From contig JAKASG010000021.1 of the NCBI GenBank assembly GCA_021828285.1, forward strand, positions 1 to 41,921: DNA of 41,921 nt, read 5' to 3'. This DNA is from Acidobacteriota bacterium. Its GTDB lineage: Bacteria > Acidobacteriota > Terriglobia > UBA7540. Below, piece after piece: positions 11,170-19,163 of the stretch. Within the stretch, counting starts at the first letter, position 1. The number at the start of each line of letters is the position of its first letter. Position numbers and translations under genes: made by a program. The notes below the pieces were generated by a model that ran no database searches, had not been told where the DNA came from, and saw nothing but the letters and a program-made list of their open reading frames with translations.

Positions 11170-11778
11170 CTACTTATGTTTGTATATAATCTCGTCAATA
11201 ATGCCGTATTCTTTCGCCTGCTGCGCATCCATCCAGAAATCCCGTTCGACGTCGCGCTCGATTTTCTCAAGCGGCTGCCCGAAGTGCTTGGCCATAATCT
11301 CGTTCATGCTGGCGCGGACGCGCAGGATTTCCCGCGCGTGGATGTCAATGTCCGTCGCCTGGCCGGAAAGCCCGCCCAGGGTCGGCTGATGGATCAGCAC
11401 CCGGGAATTTGGCAGCGCGAAACGCTTGCCCTTCGTTCCCGCAGCCAGCAAAACGGCCGCAATGCTCGCTGCCTGGCCGATGCAAATCGTCGCAACGCCC
11501 GGCTTGATAAACTGCATGGTATCGTAAATCGCCATTCCCGCCGTGACGACTCCGCCCGGAGAATTGATGTAAAGGGAAATATCCTTCTCAGTATCTTCGG
11601 CGGCAAGGAACAGGAGCTGCGCGGTCACCAGGTTGGCGACGTTATCGTCAATCGGCGTGCCGATGAAGATAATGTTGTCGCGCAGCAAGCGCGAATAAAT
11701 GTCGTAGGCTCGTTCGCCACGGTTCGTCTGCTCGACGACCATGGGCACCAAGGTCATATTCGGTCCGTTACCGATCAT
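11170..11778 (-). CDS. clpP: ClpP protease subunit
   Basis: Serine peptidase that forms the barrel served by ClpX. The catalytic triad is intact: Ser105 in GQAASIAA, His130 in [12 protein letters not shown] and Asp180 in VERDFWM. The GG loop after INSPGG and the YGIIDEII C-terminal region are conserved. The length is 202 aa. The ATG at 11778 has GAGG five bases upstream. An alternative ATG seven codons later (11757) has a poorer ribosome site but starts at the more conserved [10 protein letters not shown]. Maturation normally removes such leaders. It is 15 nt from both tig and clpX. Confidence 0.97.
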   Translation of the reverse strand: MIGNGPNMTLVPMVVEQTNRGERAYDIYSRLLRDNIIFIGTPIDDNVANLVTAQLLFLAAEDTEKDISLYINSPGGVVTAGMAIYDTMQFIKPGVATICIGQAASIAAVLLAAGTKGKRFALPNSRVLIHQPTLGGLSGQATDIDIHAREILRVRASMNEIMAKHFGQPLEKIERDVERDFWMDAQQAKEYGIIDEIIYKHK

Positions 11779-11793
11779 CGCCGCCTCGCGCCC

Positions 11794-13098
11794 TTAGCCT
11801 TCGCTTGGAGCTGCCGTCTTACCCTCCGCTTGCTGCCCCTTGATGGTTGCGTTTTGGTAGATGAGATCAAGAGCCTTTTCACTGCGGCGACTAGATTTGA
11901 TTCTATCGAGGTCCCCATCGCGTGTCAAGCGGGTTTTGAGCGCCGCCGTCGACTCGCTCGATCCCTCCGCAAGGCGCCGGATGATATCGTCCAATTCCTC
12001 CTCGGAAACCTTGATCCCTTCGGTGTCGGCGATTTTTTCAAGGATCAGCGCTGCGCGCACTTCGTGTTCCGCATCAAGACGCGCGTCCTCGCGGTATTTT
12101 CGCCAGTCCACTTCCGTGTTTCGGGGATCGATCCCTTGCGCGACGAGTTGCGTGAGAACCCGTTCGATCTTGCGATCGAGTTGGCGCTCGACGAGCACGT
12201 CGGGGACGGGAAAAGAATGCGCTTCCACAAGCTTCTGGACGAGCTTGTTGCGCGTTTCCGCTTCAACCTGGCGCTTCTTCCGGTCCGCCAACTGCTCGCG
12301 CAGGTGCTTACGAAACTCATCGAGCGTTCCGTACTCACTCGCGGATTTCGCCAGGTCGTCATTCAATTCAGGAACAACTTTGCGCCGCACGGCGGTCACC
12401 TCCACCCGGTAATGGAAGGTTTTGCCGGCGAACGCTTTGCGGGGGTGATCGGCCGGATAAGTCACGTCGAATGATCGGACGTCCCCGGCTTTCGCACTAC
12501 GGAGATTTTCTGAAAACTCGGGGATCGTACCCTTTTCACCCAATCGAATTTCCGCATCGCGCGCGGTAATCGGTTGCTCCCCCGTGGCGTCCCCGCTCCG
12601 GCCCGTATAATGGACCGTGAGCGTATCGCCATCTTTTGCACCGCGGTCTTCAACGATCTCGAACGTGGCCGCGCCATCCTGAACTTTACGGATTGCCTCT
12701 TCGACTTCCGCGTCGCTCGCGTTTGGATCGCTCTGTTCGACTTCGAGGCCTTTAAAATCCTTGACCTCAAATTCCGGAAGGACCTCAAACGTCGCTTTGC
12801 AGGTTAGTTCCTCGCTGTCCCCAAAATTTACTTCCTCAAAATGCGGCCGGGCGGCCAGCGTAACTCCTTGCTTCTTAATCTCATCGTCGAAGTACTTGGG
12901 TACCAACGCTTGCGCCACCTCGCCCTTGATATCCTCACGGTAACGGCGCCGGACGAGATCGGAGGGTGCATGCCCCGGGCGGAATCCGGGAATCCGCGCC
13001 ACCCGCTGGTATTGGGCTGTAATCGCGTCCGACTCCCGGCGCACGGCTTCCGGCGGAATTACGATGACCACCTCGCGCTTGCACGTCTGTACTTCCAC
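11794..13098 (-). CDS. tig: Trigger factor
   Basis: Ribosome-bound chaperone with prolyl isomerase activity, acting on nascent chains at the tunnel exit. The ribosome-docking signature GFRPGHAP is at 38-45. The FKBP-type domain begins around GDTLTVHYTG (about 156). The C-terminal chaperone arms carry many charged helices. The length of 434 aa is normal. The start is a GTG at 13098, preceded by GAGGA. It heads the tig-clpP-clpX-lon unit with its own promoter about 110-140 nt upstream. Confidence 0.97.
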   Translation of the reverse strand: MEVQTCKREVVIVIPPEAVRRESDAITAQYQRVARIPGFRPGHAPSDLVRRRYREDIKGEVAQALVPKYFDDEIKKQGVTLAARPHFEEVNFGDSEELTCKATFEVLPEFEVKDFKGLEVEQSDPNASDAEVEEAIRKVQDGAATFEIVEDRGAKDGDTLTVHYTGRSGDATGEQPITARDAEIRLGEKGTIPEFSENLRSAKAGDVRSFDVTYPADHPRKAFAGKTFHYRVEVTAVRRKVVPELNDDLAKSASEYGTLDEFRKHLREQLADRKKRQVEAETRNKLVQKLVEAHSFPVPDVLVERQLDRKIERVLTQLVAQGIDPRNTEVDWRKYREDARLDAEHEVRAALILEKIADTEGIKVSEEELDDIIRRLAEGSSESTAALKTRLTRDGDLDRIKSSRRSEKALDLIYQNATIKGQQAEGKTAAPSEG

Positions 13099-13208
13099 AA
13101 TTCCTCGTTGGGGATTAGATGTTTCGGACCTGTTCTTGCGGCATGAGCCTTTTGTTTCGAGATTCGACTGAATGCATTCAACCGCGGAGGAGCACGCCTT
13201 GAAATTTC

Positions 13209-13236
13209 AGTATAGCATAGCGGCGGTCGTTTTCAA
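13209..13236 (-). promoter_or_regulatory. Sigma-70 type promoter of tig-clpP-clpX-lon
   Basis: On the minus strand, TTGAAA (13236-13231), a 16-nt spacer and TATACT (13214-13209). Each hexamer is one base from consensus. It lies in the 177-nt gap after frr and gives a leader of about 100 nt before the tig GTG. No heat-shock CIRCE element was seen. Confidence 0.7.
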
Positions 13237-13275
13237 CGCACGCGGCGGCGCTTTTCGCCGGGCGCTTTCAAGTCC

Positions 13276-13836
13276 TCAGCGGATTTCCAGAATTTCCTGC
13301 TCTTTGCTTTTCCCGAGCGAGTCGAGTTTCGAGGAGAAATCGTCCGTCACCTTTTGAATTTCCGCGAGCGCTCGTTTTTCATCGTCCTCCGAAATCTTCT
13401 TGTCTTTGAGGAGCCGCTTCAAATCTTCATTGGCGTCGCGGCGGATGTTCCGGACGGCGGTGCGATGGTTTTCGAGAACCTTGTGAAGGTGCTTCACCAA
13501 TTCCTTGCGGCGCTCTTCGGTGAGGGGCGGAACGGGAACCCTAAGCAGCTTGCCGTCGCTCATCGGGTTCAAGCCCAGGTCGGAAGAGCGAATCGCTTTT
13601 TCGATCGGCCCGAGCATTGCAGGATCCCAGGGCTGAACGGTGAGGAGGGTTGCTTCCGGGACGCCGAGCGTCGCCACTTGCGCGAGAGGAGTGGGCGTTC
13701 CGTAATACTCCACTTTGATCTGCTCGAGCAGAGCCGTCGAGGCGCGGCCGGTGCGCACGCTGGCCAGGTCTCGCCGCAGGTCTTCGAGCGCCTTGCTCAT
13801 CCGATTTTTTGCTGCAGCAACTGTTTCCTTGACCAT
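13276..13836 (-). CDS. frr: Ribosome recycling factor
   Basis: Splits post-termination ribosomes together with EF-G. The full-length protein (186 aa) has the typical RRF pattern: N-terminal helix MSKALEDLRRDLASVRTGRA, then the beta domain with YYGTPTPLAQVATLGVPE, then RVPVPPLTEERRKELVK and the C-terminal helical bundle. The start is the ATG at 13836. It lies 20 nt after pyrH in the classical rpsB-tsf-pyrH-frr order. Confidence 0.98.
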   Translation of the reverse strand: MVKETVAAAKNRMSKALEDLRRDLASVRTGRASTALLEQIKVEYYGTPTPLAQVATLGVPEATLLTVQPWDPAMLGPIEKAIRSSDLGLNPMSDGKLLRVPVPPLTEERRKELVKHLHKVLENHRTAVRNIRRDANEDLKRLLKDKKISEDDEKRALAEIQKVTDDFSSKLDSLGKSKEQEILEIR

Positions 13837-13856
13837 CGCCGGCCCTCCCGCGAGCG

Positions 13857-14573
13857 TCAGCCGGTCACCCGCGAGCCCACGTTTTCTCCCATGACAACCC
13901 GCATCAGATTTCCGTGAACGTTGAGGTTGAATACCACAATCGGAAGCTTATTGTCCATGCAAAGCGAGATTGCGGTCGTATCCATCACCGCAAGCTGTTT
14001 CGAGAGCACGTCGAGGTAGCTGACCTCTGAAAGCATTTTCGCGTCTGCGACCTTTGCAGGGTCGGCAGTGTAGACGCCATCAACTTTGGTCGCCTTCAAG
14101 ATCACGTCCGCCTTAATTTCCATCGCGCGTAGCGCCGCAGCCGTGTCCGTCGAGAAGTAAGGGTTTCCGGTACCGCCCGCCAGGATCACGACGCGGCCCT
14201 TTTCGAGATGGCGAATCACGCGACGCCGGATGAAAGGTTCGGCGATTTCGCGCATTTCGATCGCGGTCACTACACGCGTCATCGATCCGGATTGTTCCAA
14301 AGCATCCTGAAGGGCCAGCGCGTTGATGACCGTGGCCAGCATGCCCATGTGATCGGCGACCACACGATCCACGCCGCGCTGCGATGCGGCCACGCCGCGG
14401 ATGAAGTTTCCGCCTCCTACGACGATTGCCGTCTGGACGCCCAGCCGCCGCACCTCATCCACTTCGCGCGCAATCCGGCTTGCCACTTCCGGATCGACTC
14501 CGAAACCCTGGCGGCCCATCAGGCCTTCGCCGCTGAGTTTCAAAAGGATGCGCTGGTACGCGGGTTTGGGCAT
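13857..14573 (-). CDS. pyrH: Uridylate kinase
   Basis: Bacterial UMP kinase of the amino-acid-kinase fold, making UDP for RNA, DNA and sugar nucleotides. Visible motifs are [11 protein letters not shown] at the start, [10 protein letters not shown], the UMP-binding [31 protein letters not shown] and [11 protein letters not shown]. The length is 238 aa from the ATG at 14573. An in-frame TTG five codons earlier (14588) is possible, but it has no better ribosome site and adds non-conserved residues. It lies between tsf and frr. Confidence 0.97.
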   Translation of the reverse strand: MPKPAYQRILLKLSGEGLMGRQGFGVDPEVASRIAREVDEVRRLGVQTAIVVGGGNFIRGVAASQRGVDRVVADHMGMLATVINALALQDALEQSGSMTRVVTAIEMREIAEPFIRRRVIRHLEKGRVVILAGGTGNPYFSTDTAAALRAMEIKADVILKATKVDGVYTADPAKVADAKMLSEVSYLDVLSKQLAVMDTTAISLCMDNKLPIVVFNLNVHGNLMRVVMGENVGSRVTG

Positions 14574-14620
14574 TTCCGGACCTGGCAAGCGCGCCGCTGG
14601 ATTCTCGGGGCGGCCTGCGG

Positions 14621-15256
14621 TTATTGCGCTGCGGCGTCGGCTTCGGGCTTGCTCATGCCTTCACCGACTTTGAAGCGGCAAAACCGGCGCACCGTGATGT
14701 TCTCGCCGAATTTGGCGATCTTCGAATTGATTAATTCCCTGACCGTCGTGCTGGCGCTCGCGTCCTTGATGAAGTGCTGCTCGTAAAGACAATTTTCTTC
14801 ATAGAATTTCTCGAGGCGGCCTTCGACGATGCGCGCGGCCACGGCTTCCGGCTTGCCGGAAGCGACAGCTTGCGCCTGCAAGACCTCGCGTTCCCGACCG
14901 AGCACTTCGGCGCCGACGTCCTCCTTGCGGACAAAACGCGGATCGGTTGCGCAAACCTGCATCGCCAGGTCGTGCGCCAATTGCTGGAATTCCTCAGTGC
15001 GGGCGACGAAGTCGCTCTCGCAGTTGACTTCGACCAGGACGCCGATTTTGCTGCCCTGGTGAAGATAACACCCGATCAGGCCTTCGGACGCGGCGCGCCC
15101 AGCTTTTTTTGCTGCCGCAGCCTGGCCGCGCTTGCGCAACTCCGTGAACGCCTTCTCCAGATCGCCGCCGGTTTCCTCAAGGGCTTTCTTGCACTCCATC
15201 ATTGGAGCGCCGCTCATCTCACGCAATTTCTTGACTTGTTCCAGATCGACTTTCAA
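14621..15256 (-). CDS. tsf: Elongation factor Ts (short form), TTG start
   Basis: Nucleotide exchange factor for EF-Tu. The N-terminal UBA-like helix region ([19 protein letters not shown]) and the core motif [12 protein letters not shown] are conserved. About 211 aa is shorter than the E. coli protein and resembles the compact forms of Thermus-like species. The frame stays open upstream, but the residues there are not EF-Ts-like. The TTG at 15256 places [13 protein letters not shown] at the expected N-terminus and has AAGGAGG (15275-15269) 12 nt upstream. A hairpin plus T-run separates it from rpsB. Confidence 0.95.
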   Translation of the reverse strand: MKVDLEQVKKLREMSGAPMMECKKALEETGGDLEKAFTELRKRGQAAAAKKAGRAASEGLIGCYLHQGSKIGVLVEVNCESDFVARTEEFQQLAHDLAMQVCATDPRFVRKEDVGAEVLGREREVLQAQAVASGKPEAVAARIVEGRLEKFYEENCLYEQHFIKDASASTTVRELINSKIAKFGENITVRRFCRFKVGEGMSKPEADAAAQ

Positions 15257-15279
15257 ACTCGTGCAATTCCTCCTTAGAT

Positions 15280-15311
15280 AAAAAAATAGGCGAAGCCTTG
15301 GACCCCGCCTA
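15280..15311 (-). terminator. Terminator-like hairpin between rpsB and tsf
   Basis: On the minus strand TAGGCG (15311-15306) pairs with CGCCTA (15292-15287) and is followed directly by seven T (15286-15280). It lies between the rpsB stop and the tsf ribosome site, so it probably acts as a partial terminator that lowers tsf, pyrH and frr expression relative to rpsB. Confidence 0.55.
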
Positions 15312-15336
15312 CCCACCCACTGAGATTTCTGAGGCG

Positions 15337-16314
15337 TCAGGCGCGGTCCGTCGCCGGCATGTCGTCGGGACCGGCAGCGCGCCGTCCGCCGCGACCGCCT
15401 TTCGGAGGCGCCTTCTTCTTGACATTCTTGGGAAGGCGAACACGGCCGTCGGCGTCTTCTTCCGCGGCGGCGACGGTTTCCGGCAGCAATGCATCGCCGG
15501 GTTGTTCCTCACCGCCCTCGTAGGGGGCTGGTTCTTCGCCGGCCTCAATCGACGCTGCTTCCCGGGCCGCTTCCAGTTCTTCGGCGGCCCGCTCCGCGGC
15601 AATCTTCTCAGCTTCAAGCTGTTTTTCGACGGCCTCCTGCCGGCCTTCGAGGATGGCGTCCGCAATCCTCGAGGTGAACAATCGGATGGAACGTAGAGCA
15701 TCGTCGTTGCCGGGGATGACGTAATCCACAAAATCCGGATCGCAATTCGTATCCACGATGGCAACCACGGGGATTCCAAGCTTGTGGGCTTCCCGAACGG
15801 CGATGTTCTCTTTATTCGAATCCACGACGAAGACCGCGTCGGGAAGGCCGGGCATTTCCTTGATACCGGCCAGGTTCTGCTCGAGATGCTGGCGCTCCCG
15901 CTCGATCCGCTGCACTTCTTTCTTTGACAGAAGCTCGTAGCGCCCGTCATTCGCCATCTCGTCCAGCTCACGCAAGCGCTGGATGGATTTCTTGATGGTC
16001 GAATAATTCGTCAGCAGTCCGCCGAGCCAGCGATGGTTCACGTAATACATCTGGCTGCGCTTGGCTTCTTCAGCAATCGCTTCCTGAGCCTGACGCTTCG
16101 TGCCGACGAACAGGATGGTTTTCCCTTCGCGCGCGAGGGCCCCGACAAAATCCGCAGCCTGCCGGAATTGCTTGAGAGTTTTCTGGAGATCAATAATGTA
16201 GATTCCGTTCCGCTCCCCGTAAATGTAGTCTTTCATTTTGGGGTTCCAGCGGCGCGTCTGGTGCCCAAAGTGAACACCGGCCTCCAGGAACTCTTTCATT
16301 GAAATCGTTGACAA
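15337..16314 (-). CDS. rpsB: 30S ribosomal protein S2 with long C-terminal tail
   Basis: Small-subunit protein. The core is typical: [59 protein letters not shown] and [11 protein letters not shown]. The start is a TTG at 16314 with AAGGAGG four to five bases upstream. The ATG five codons later has no site. At 325 aa it is some 70-90 residues longer than usual. The extra tail is first Glu/Ala-rich and then Lys/Arg/Gly-rich. Such charged tails occur in S2 of several phyla, so this is likely native. Confidence 0.97.
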   Translation of the reverse strand: MSTISMKEFLEAGVHFGHQTRRWNPKMKDYIYGERNGIYIIDLQKTLKQFRQAADFVGALAREGKTILFVGTKRQAQEAIAEEAKRSQMYYVNHRWLGGLLTNYSTIKKSIQRLRELDEMANDGRYELLSKKEVQRIERERQHLEQNLAGIKEMPGLPDAVFVVDSNKENIAVREAHKLGIPVVAIVDTNCDPDFVDYVIPGNDDALRSIRLFTSRIADAILEGRQEAVEKQLEAEKIAAERAAEELEAAREAASIEAGEEPAPYEGGEEQPGDALLPETVAAAEEDADGRVRLPKNVKKKAPPKGGRGGRRAAGPDDMPATDRA

Positions 16315-16393
16315 AAGCCCTCCTTTACAAACTGCGCTCCGCGCGAAGCGCCTTTATTGCCGAGGCCCATGCGCGCATGGTTGAGCGCCGTCA

Positions 16394-16789
16394 CTAACGC
16401 TTCGAGAACTGGAATCTCTTGCGAGCGCCCTTCTGTCCGTACTTCTTGCGCTCTTTGGCTCGCGGGTCGCGCGTGACCAGCCCATGCTGGCGCAGCACCG
16501 ATCGCAATTCGGGATTGAACACGAGCAAGGCGCGCGCGATGCCGAGGCGAATCGCTCCGGCCTGGCCATGAATGCCGCCGCCGAAAGCGCTGGCCGCAAC
16601 GTCGAATTTGTCCGCCGCCTCGGTGACCGTCAAAGGCTGCTTGATTTCCCCTCGCAGAGCCGCCGAGGGAAAATAATCGTCGAAAGACCTCCGGTTCACC
16701 TTGATCTCGCCGCTTCCCGGCCGCAATATCACCCTCGCCACGGAAGTCTTTCGTCTTCCCGTAGCTCGAATTTCCGTCTGTTCGTTCAA
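16394..16789 (-). CDS. rpsI: 30S ribosomal protein S9, TTG start
   Basis: Small-subunit head protein whose C-terminal tail reaches the P-site tRNA. Conserved parts are [32 protein letters not shown] and the basic end [11 protein letters not shown]. The open frame extends about 58 codons upstream without S9 similarity. The TTG at 16789 has AGAGG six bases before it and gives 131 aa, the family length. It follows rplM by 35 nt, the usual L13-S9 pairing. Confidence 0.96.
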   Translation of the reverse strand: MNEQTEIRATGRRKTSVARVILRPGSGEIKVNRRSFDDYFPSAALRGEIKQPLTVTEAADKFDVAASAFGGGIHGQAGAIRLGIARALLVFNPELRSVLRQHGLVTRDPRAKERKKYGQKGARKRFQFSKR

Positions 16790-16824
16790 GCTTGTCCTCT
16801 CTTCGCAGCGCGAAAGCGCGCCGA

Positions 16825-17256
16825 TTAATTCAGTTGGAGCATCTCCGGATGCTGTCCCTCGTGCGGGTGATTCGGTCCTGCATAAACCTTGAGCCGGGTA
16901 CGCAGGACGTCGCCGAGGCGTGTGCGCGGTAACATCCCTTTGATCGCTTCGCGCACGACCCACTCGGGCCGGTTCGCCATCACGTCGCGAGCCTTAACTT
17001 CCCGCAGCCCGCCCGGATAGCCGGTGTAATGACGATACATCTTTTGATCGAGCTTTCTTCCTGTCAGGCGAATCTTCTCAGCGTTAATCACGATGAGCCC
17101 ATTGCGATGATCGGACGAAGGGGTCCAGTCGGGCGAGTCTTTGCCGGCAAGCGCCCGCGCGGCGCGCGCCGCAAGCCTCCCCAGCACCCAACCTTCCGCA
17201 TCCACCACCCGCCACCGGACCCCAGTCCGGCGGGATTTCATGAGATATGTAGACAC
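16825..17256 (-). CDS. rplM: 50S ribosomal protein L13, GTG start
   Basis: Early-assembly large-subunit protein. Conserved blocks are [41 protein letters not shown], the segment from [15 protein letters not shown] and [11 protein letters not shown]. The GTG at 17256 gives 143 aa and has GGGGAG five bases upstream. An upstream ATG at 17271 is in frame but overlaps that ribosome site. It is the first gene of the rplM-rpsI pair, with a candidate promoter immediately before it. Confidence 0.97.
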   Translation of the reverse strand: MSTYLMKSRRTGVRWRVVDAEGWVLGRLAARAARALAGKDSPDWTPSSDHRNGLIVINAEKIRLTGRKLDQKMYRHYTGYPGGLREVKARDVMANRPEWVVREAIKGMLPRTRLGDVLRTRLKVYAGPNHPHEGQHPEMLQLN

Positions 17257-17291
17257 AATAACTCCCCGCATTAAAATAACTGCAATAAGAT

Positions 17292-17320
17292 ATCTTCACT
17301 TGAATGAGCATTTTTGTCAA
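17292..17320 (-). promoter_or_regulatory. Candidate promoter of rplM-rpsI
   Basis: A perfect minus-strand TTGACA at 17320-17315, 17-nt spacer, then GAAGAT (17297-17292), which matches the -10 consensus at only three of six bases. The position 40-60 nt before the rplM GTG supports it. Confidence 0.45.
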
Positions 17321-17363
17321 CGGCCATCAGCGTGCTGCAAGACGCTCCTGGTCCTGCCCAAGG

Positions 17364-17401
17364 GTAGAAGCAGCTTCTACGTCCCGATGAAAAACATCGG
17401 G
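17364..17401. repeat. Two adjacent perfect 7-bp hairpins
   Basis: GTAGAAG (17364-17370) pairs with CTTCTAC (17374-17380), and CCCGATG (17383-17389) with CATCGGG (17395-17401). They lie between the divergent rplM and nuoI-like genes, directly after CCTGCCCAAGGG, the same 12-mer found in the hairpin region after cmk. Confidence 0.5.
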
Positions 17402-17468
17402 ATTCGGGATGACACGGTGAGGCCGGGTAGATCTAGCGGTGGACGGCGGCGCAACGCGGTTTTTTATT

Positions 17469-17497
17469 TTGACCTGAGTGAAGCGCTCCCTTATACT
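17469..17497 (+). promoter_or_regulatory. Strong promoter giving a leaderless nuoI-like mRNA
   Basis: TTGACC (17469-17474), exactly 17 nt, TATACT (17492-17497). Each hexamer is one base off consensus. Only six bases separate the -10 from the ATG at 17504, so the expected transcription start coincides with the start codon. Confidence 0.7.
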
Positions 17498-17503
17498 GAA
17501 CGC

Positions 17504-17974
17504 ATGGCGAAGATGCTTCGTGAGGTTACGGGCACGGTTGGAGCGCTGGCGAAAGGATTTGCTGTCACCTTCAAAACGATGTTCCGGCCAGCGGTGACGG
17601 AAAATTACCCGGCTGAGCCCGTCCACTTCGAAGGGCGATATCGCGGTCTCCATGTTCTCAGGCGGGATGAGAACGGGCTTGAAAAGTGCGTGGCGTGCTT
17701 TTTGTGCGCAGCGGCTTGCCCGGCTAATTGCATTTACATTGAAGCCGCTGAAAACACTTCGGACCATCGAATCAGCGCCGCGGAGCGGTACGCCAAGGTT
17801 TATAACATTGACTACAATCGCTGTATCTTCTGCGGGTATTGCGTGGAAGCGTGCCCGTGCGACGCCATCACGCACGGCCATGGATTTGAAATCGCCAGTT
17901 ACGATATGAACGGCCTCGTTTACCGCAAGGAACAGCTTCTCGAAAAGCCTCCTGCCGCTGCCGCAAAACCCTGA
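17504..17974 (+). CDS. nuoI: NuoI-type 2[4Fe-4S] ferredoxin subunit, orphan
   Basis: Resembles the 23-kDa NuoI subunit of NADH:quinone oxidoreductase, which carries clusters N6a and N6b in the peripheral arm. The N-terminal amphipathic part has ALAKGFAVTFKTMFRP, then FEGRYRGLHVLRRDENG. Cluster ligands are Cys62-65-68-72 (CVACFLCAAACP) and Cys107-110-113-117 (CIFCGYCVEACP). The length is 156 aa, near normal. The ATG at 17504 is chosen because a near-consensus promoter ends six bases upstream; an upstream open frame is not NuoI-like. No other nuo gene is adjacent, so it either supplies a complex encoded elsewhere or serves another ferredoxin-linked oxidoreductase. Confidence 0.88.
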   Translation: MAKMLREVTGTVGALAKGFAVTFKTMFRPAVTENYPAEPVHFEGRYRGLHVLRRDENGLEKCVACFLCAAACPANCIYIEAAENTSDHRISAAERYAKVYNIDYNRCIFCGYCVEACPCDAITHGHGFEIASYDMNGLVYRKEQLLEKPPAAAAKP

Positions 17975-18132
17975 AGCGCCCGGCCGAGACACCGCCGGCG
18001 CCGCGAACAAGCCGGTGTGCCCAAAGCGAGAGGAATGGTTAGCAGTCCAAAGCAAGCTCTTGCACTCCAACCCCGGGATAAAACGCTGGAGACGCCGCCG
18101 GAACTGCGCTAATCTCTCTGGACGCCAGGCCG

Positions 18133-19032
18133 ATGCCACGCTATATTCTCGCCGCCGACCTCGGCGGCACAAAAATCGCCGTCGCGCGCGTTACCTCGAC
18201 AGGGCGCGTCGAAGGCGTGCGCACGGAACCTACCCCCACTATGGGCGGCCGCGCCGTTGCCGAATTGTTGACGCGAATGCTCGGCGAGTTGCCCCGCAAG
18301 GGCGCGGTTGGAATCAGCGTTTCCGTGCCCGGCCTTGCTTATCCGGACGGGCGCGTCTGGGCGCCGAACATTCCGGGCTGGAAGCGATGGCCTCTGCGCG
18401 CGCAGATTGAATCCCGCTTGAAACTTCCGACGCTGGTTGAAAGCGACCGGAACGCGTTCGTTGTCGGCGAAGCGTGGCGCGGCGCCGCGAAGAACCTCAA
18501 GGATGCGATCTTCCTGATTGTCGGGACGGGAATCGGCGCGGGGATTCTCTCCGGAGGACAGCTTGTCCGCGGCCACGCGGAACTTGCAGGCGCCGTCGGT
18601 TGGATGGCCGTGCGCGACGAATACCTGCCGGAGTACAAAAACGTCGGGTGCCTCGAAGCTCACCTCGCGGGGCCGGCGGTCGAGAGGCGCGGCATGCGAT
18701 TATTCAGACGCGGTTTGACGGCGCGCGAGATCACAGCGATGGCACGCCACGGAGACCGGCTAGCCATCGAGCTCTTGGATAACACGGGATATTATTTGGG
18801 CCTTGCGCTCGCGAATCTGGTGAGCATGCTCAATCCGAAAGTCATCGTGCTCGGCGGCGGATTGAGCGGCGCAGGCGAATTGCTGCTTGCGCGTGCGCGC
18901 GCGGTGATGAAGCAGTGGGGACAGCCGCTCGCAGTGCGTCAGGTTCGAGTTGTGCGAAGCCGGCTGGGCAACCGGGCGGGACTGCTCGGCGCGGCGAAGA
19001 TGGCTTTCGACGTGATTTGTGCGGGAAAGTGA
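18133..19032 (+). CDS. ROK-family sugar kinase, divergent
   Basis: A sugar kinase of the hexokinase/actin fold, probably glucokinase-like. The N-terminal phosphate loop is AADLGGTKIAVA. The catalytic Asp sits in VESDRNAFVVGE, the ATP site in LIVGTGIGAGI, and the adenosine motif in NPKVIVLGGGLSG. The zinc centre usual in ROK proteins (CxCGxxGCxE plus a GEIGH His) is mostly missing. Only GCLEA remains, and AGAVGWM replaces the His motif. The substrate is therefore uncertain. The length is 299 aa. It precedes an MFS carrier on the same strand, consistent with sugar uptake and phosphorylation. Confidence 0.85.
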   Translation: MPRYILAADLGGTKIAVARVTSTGRVEGVRTEPTPTMGGRAVAELLTRMLGELPRKGAVGISVSVPGLAYPDGRVWAPNIPGWKRWPLRAQIESRLKLPTLVESDRNAFVVGEAWRGAAKNLKDAIFLIVGTGIGAGILSGGQLVRGHAELAGAVGWMAVRDEYLPEYKNVGCLEAHLAGPAVERRGMRLFRRGLTAREITAMARHGDRLAIELLDNTGYYLGLALANLVSMLNPKVIVLGGGLSGAGELLLARARAVMKQWGQPLAVRQVRVVRSRLGNRAGLLGAAKMAFDVICAGK

Positions 19033-19055
19033 ACAGCTCGCTAGCGGGGAAAAGC

Positions 19056-19081
19056 AGATTCTTCGCTTCGCTCAGAATGAC
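19056..19081. repeat. Dispersed intergenic repeat (ILSEAKNL-type)
   Basis: On the minus strand the sequence reads GTCATTCTGAGCGAAGCG and continues to AAGAATCT, with ATTCT/AGAAT arms. Translated, it gives ILSEAKNL, a string familiar from spurious proteins in many soil-bacterial genomes. A possibly related remnant lies at 782-830 after hisS (minus-strand FCFAQDD). Nearby, GGAACGGAATGACGAGCAAA-like words also repeat. Confidence 0.6.
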
Positions 19082-19163
19082 AAGCAAAACCGGAACGGAA
19101 TGACGAGCAAAAGGGGAACGGAATCGCGGGTGAAGGGAAGAGGATGACAGGGGAAAGGCCTGA

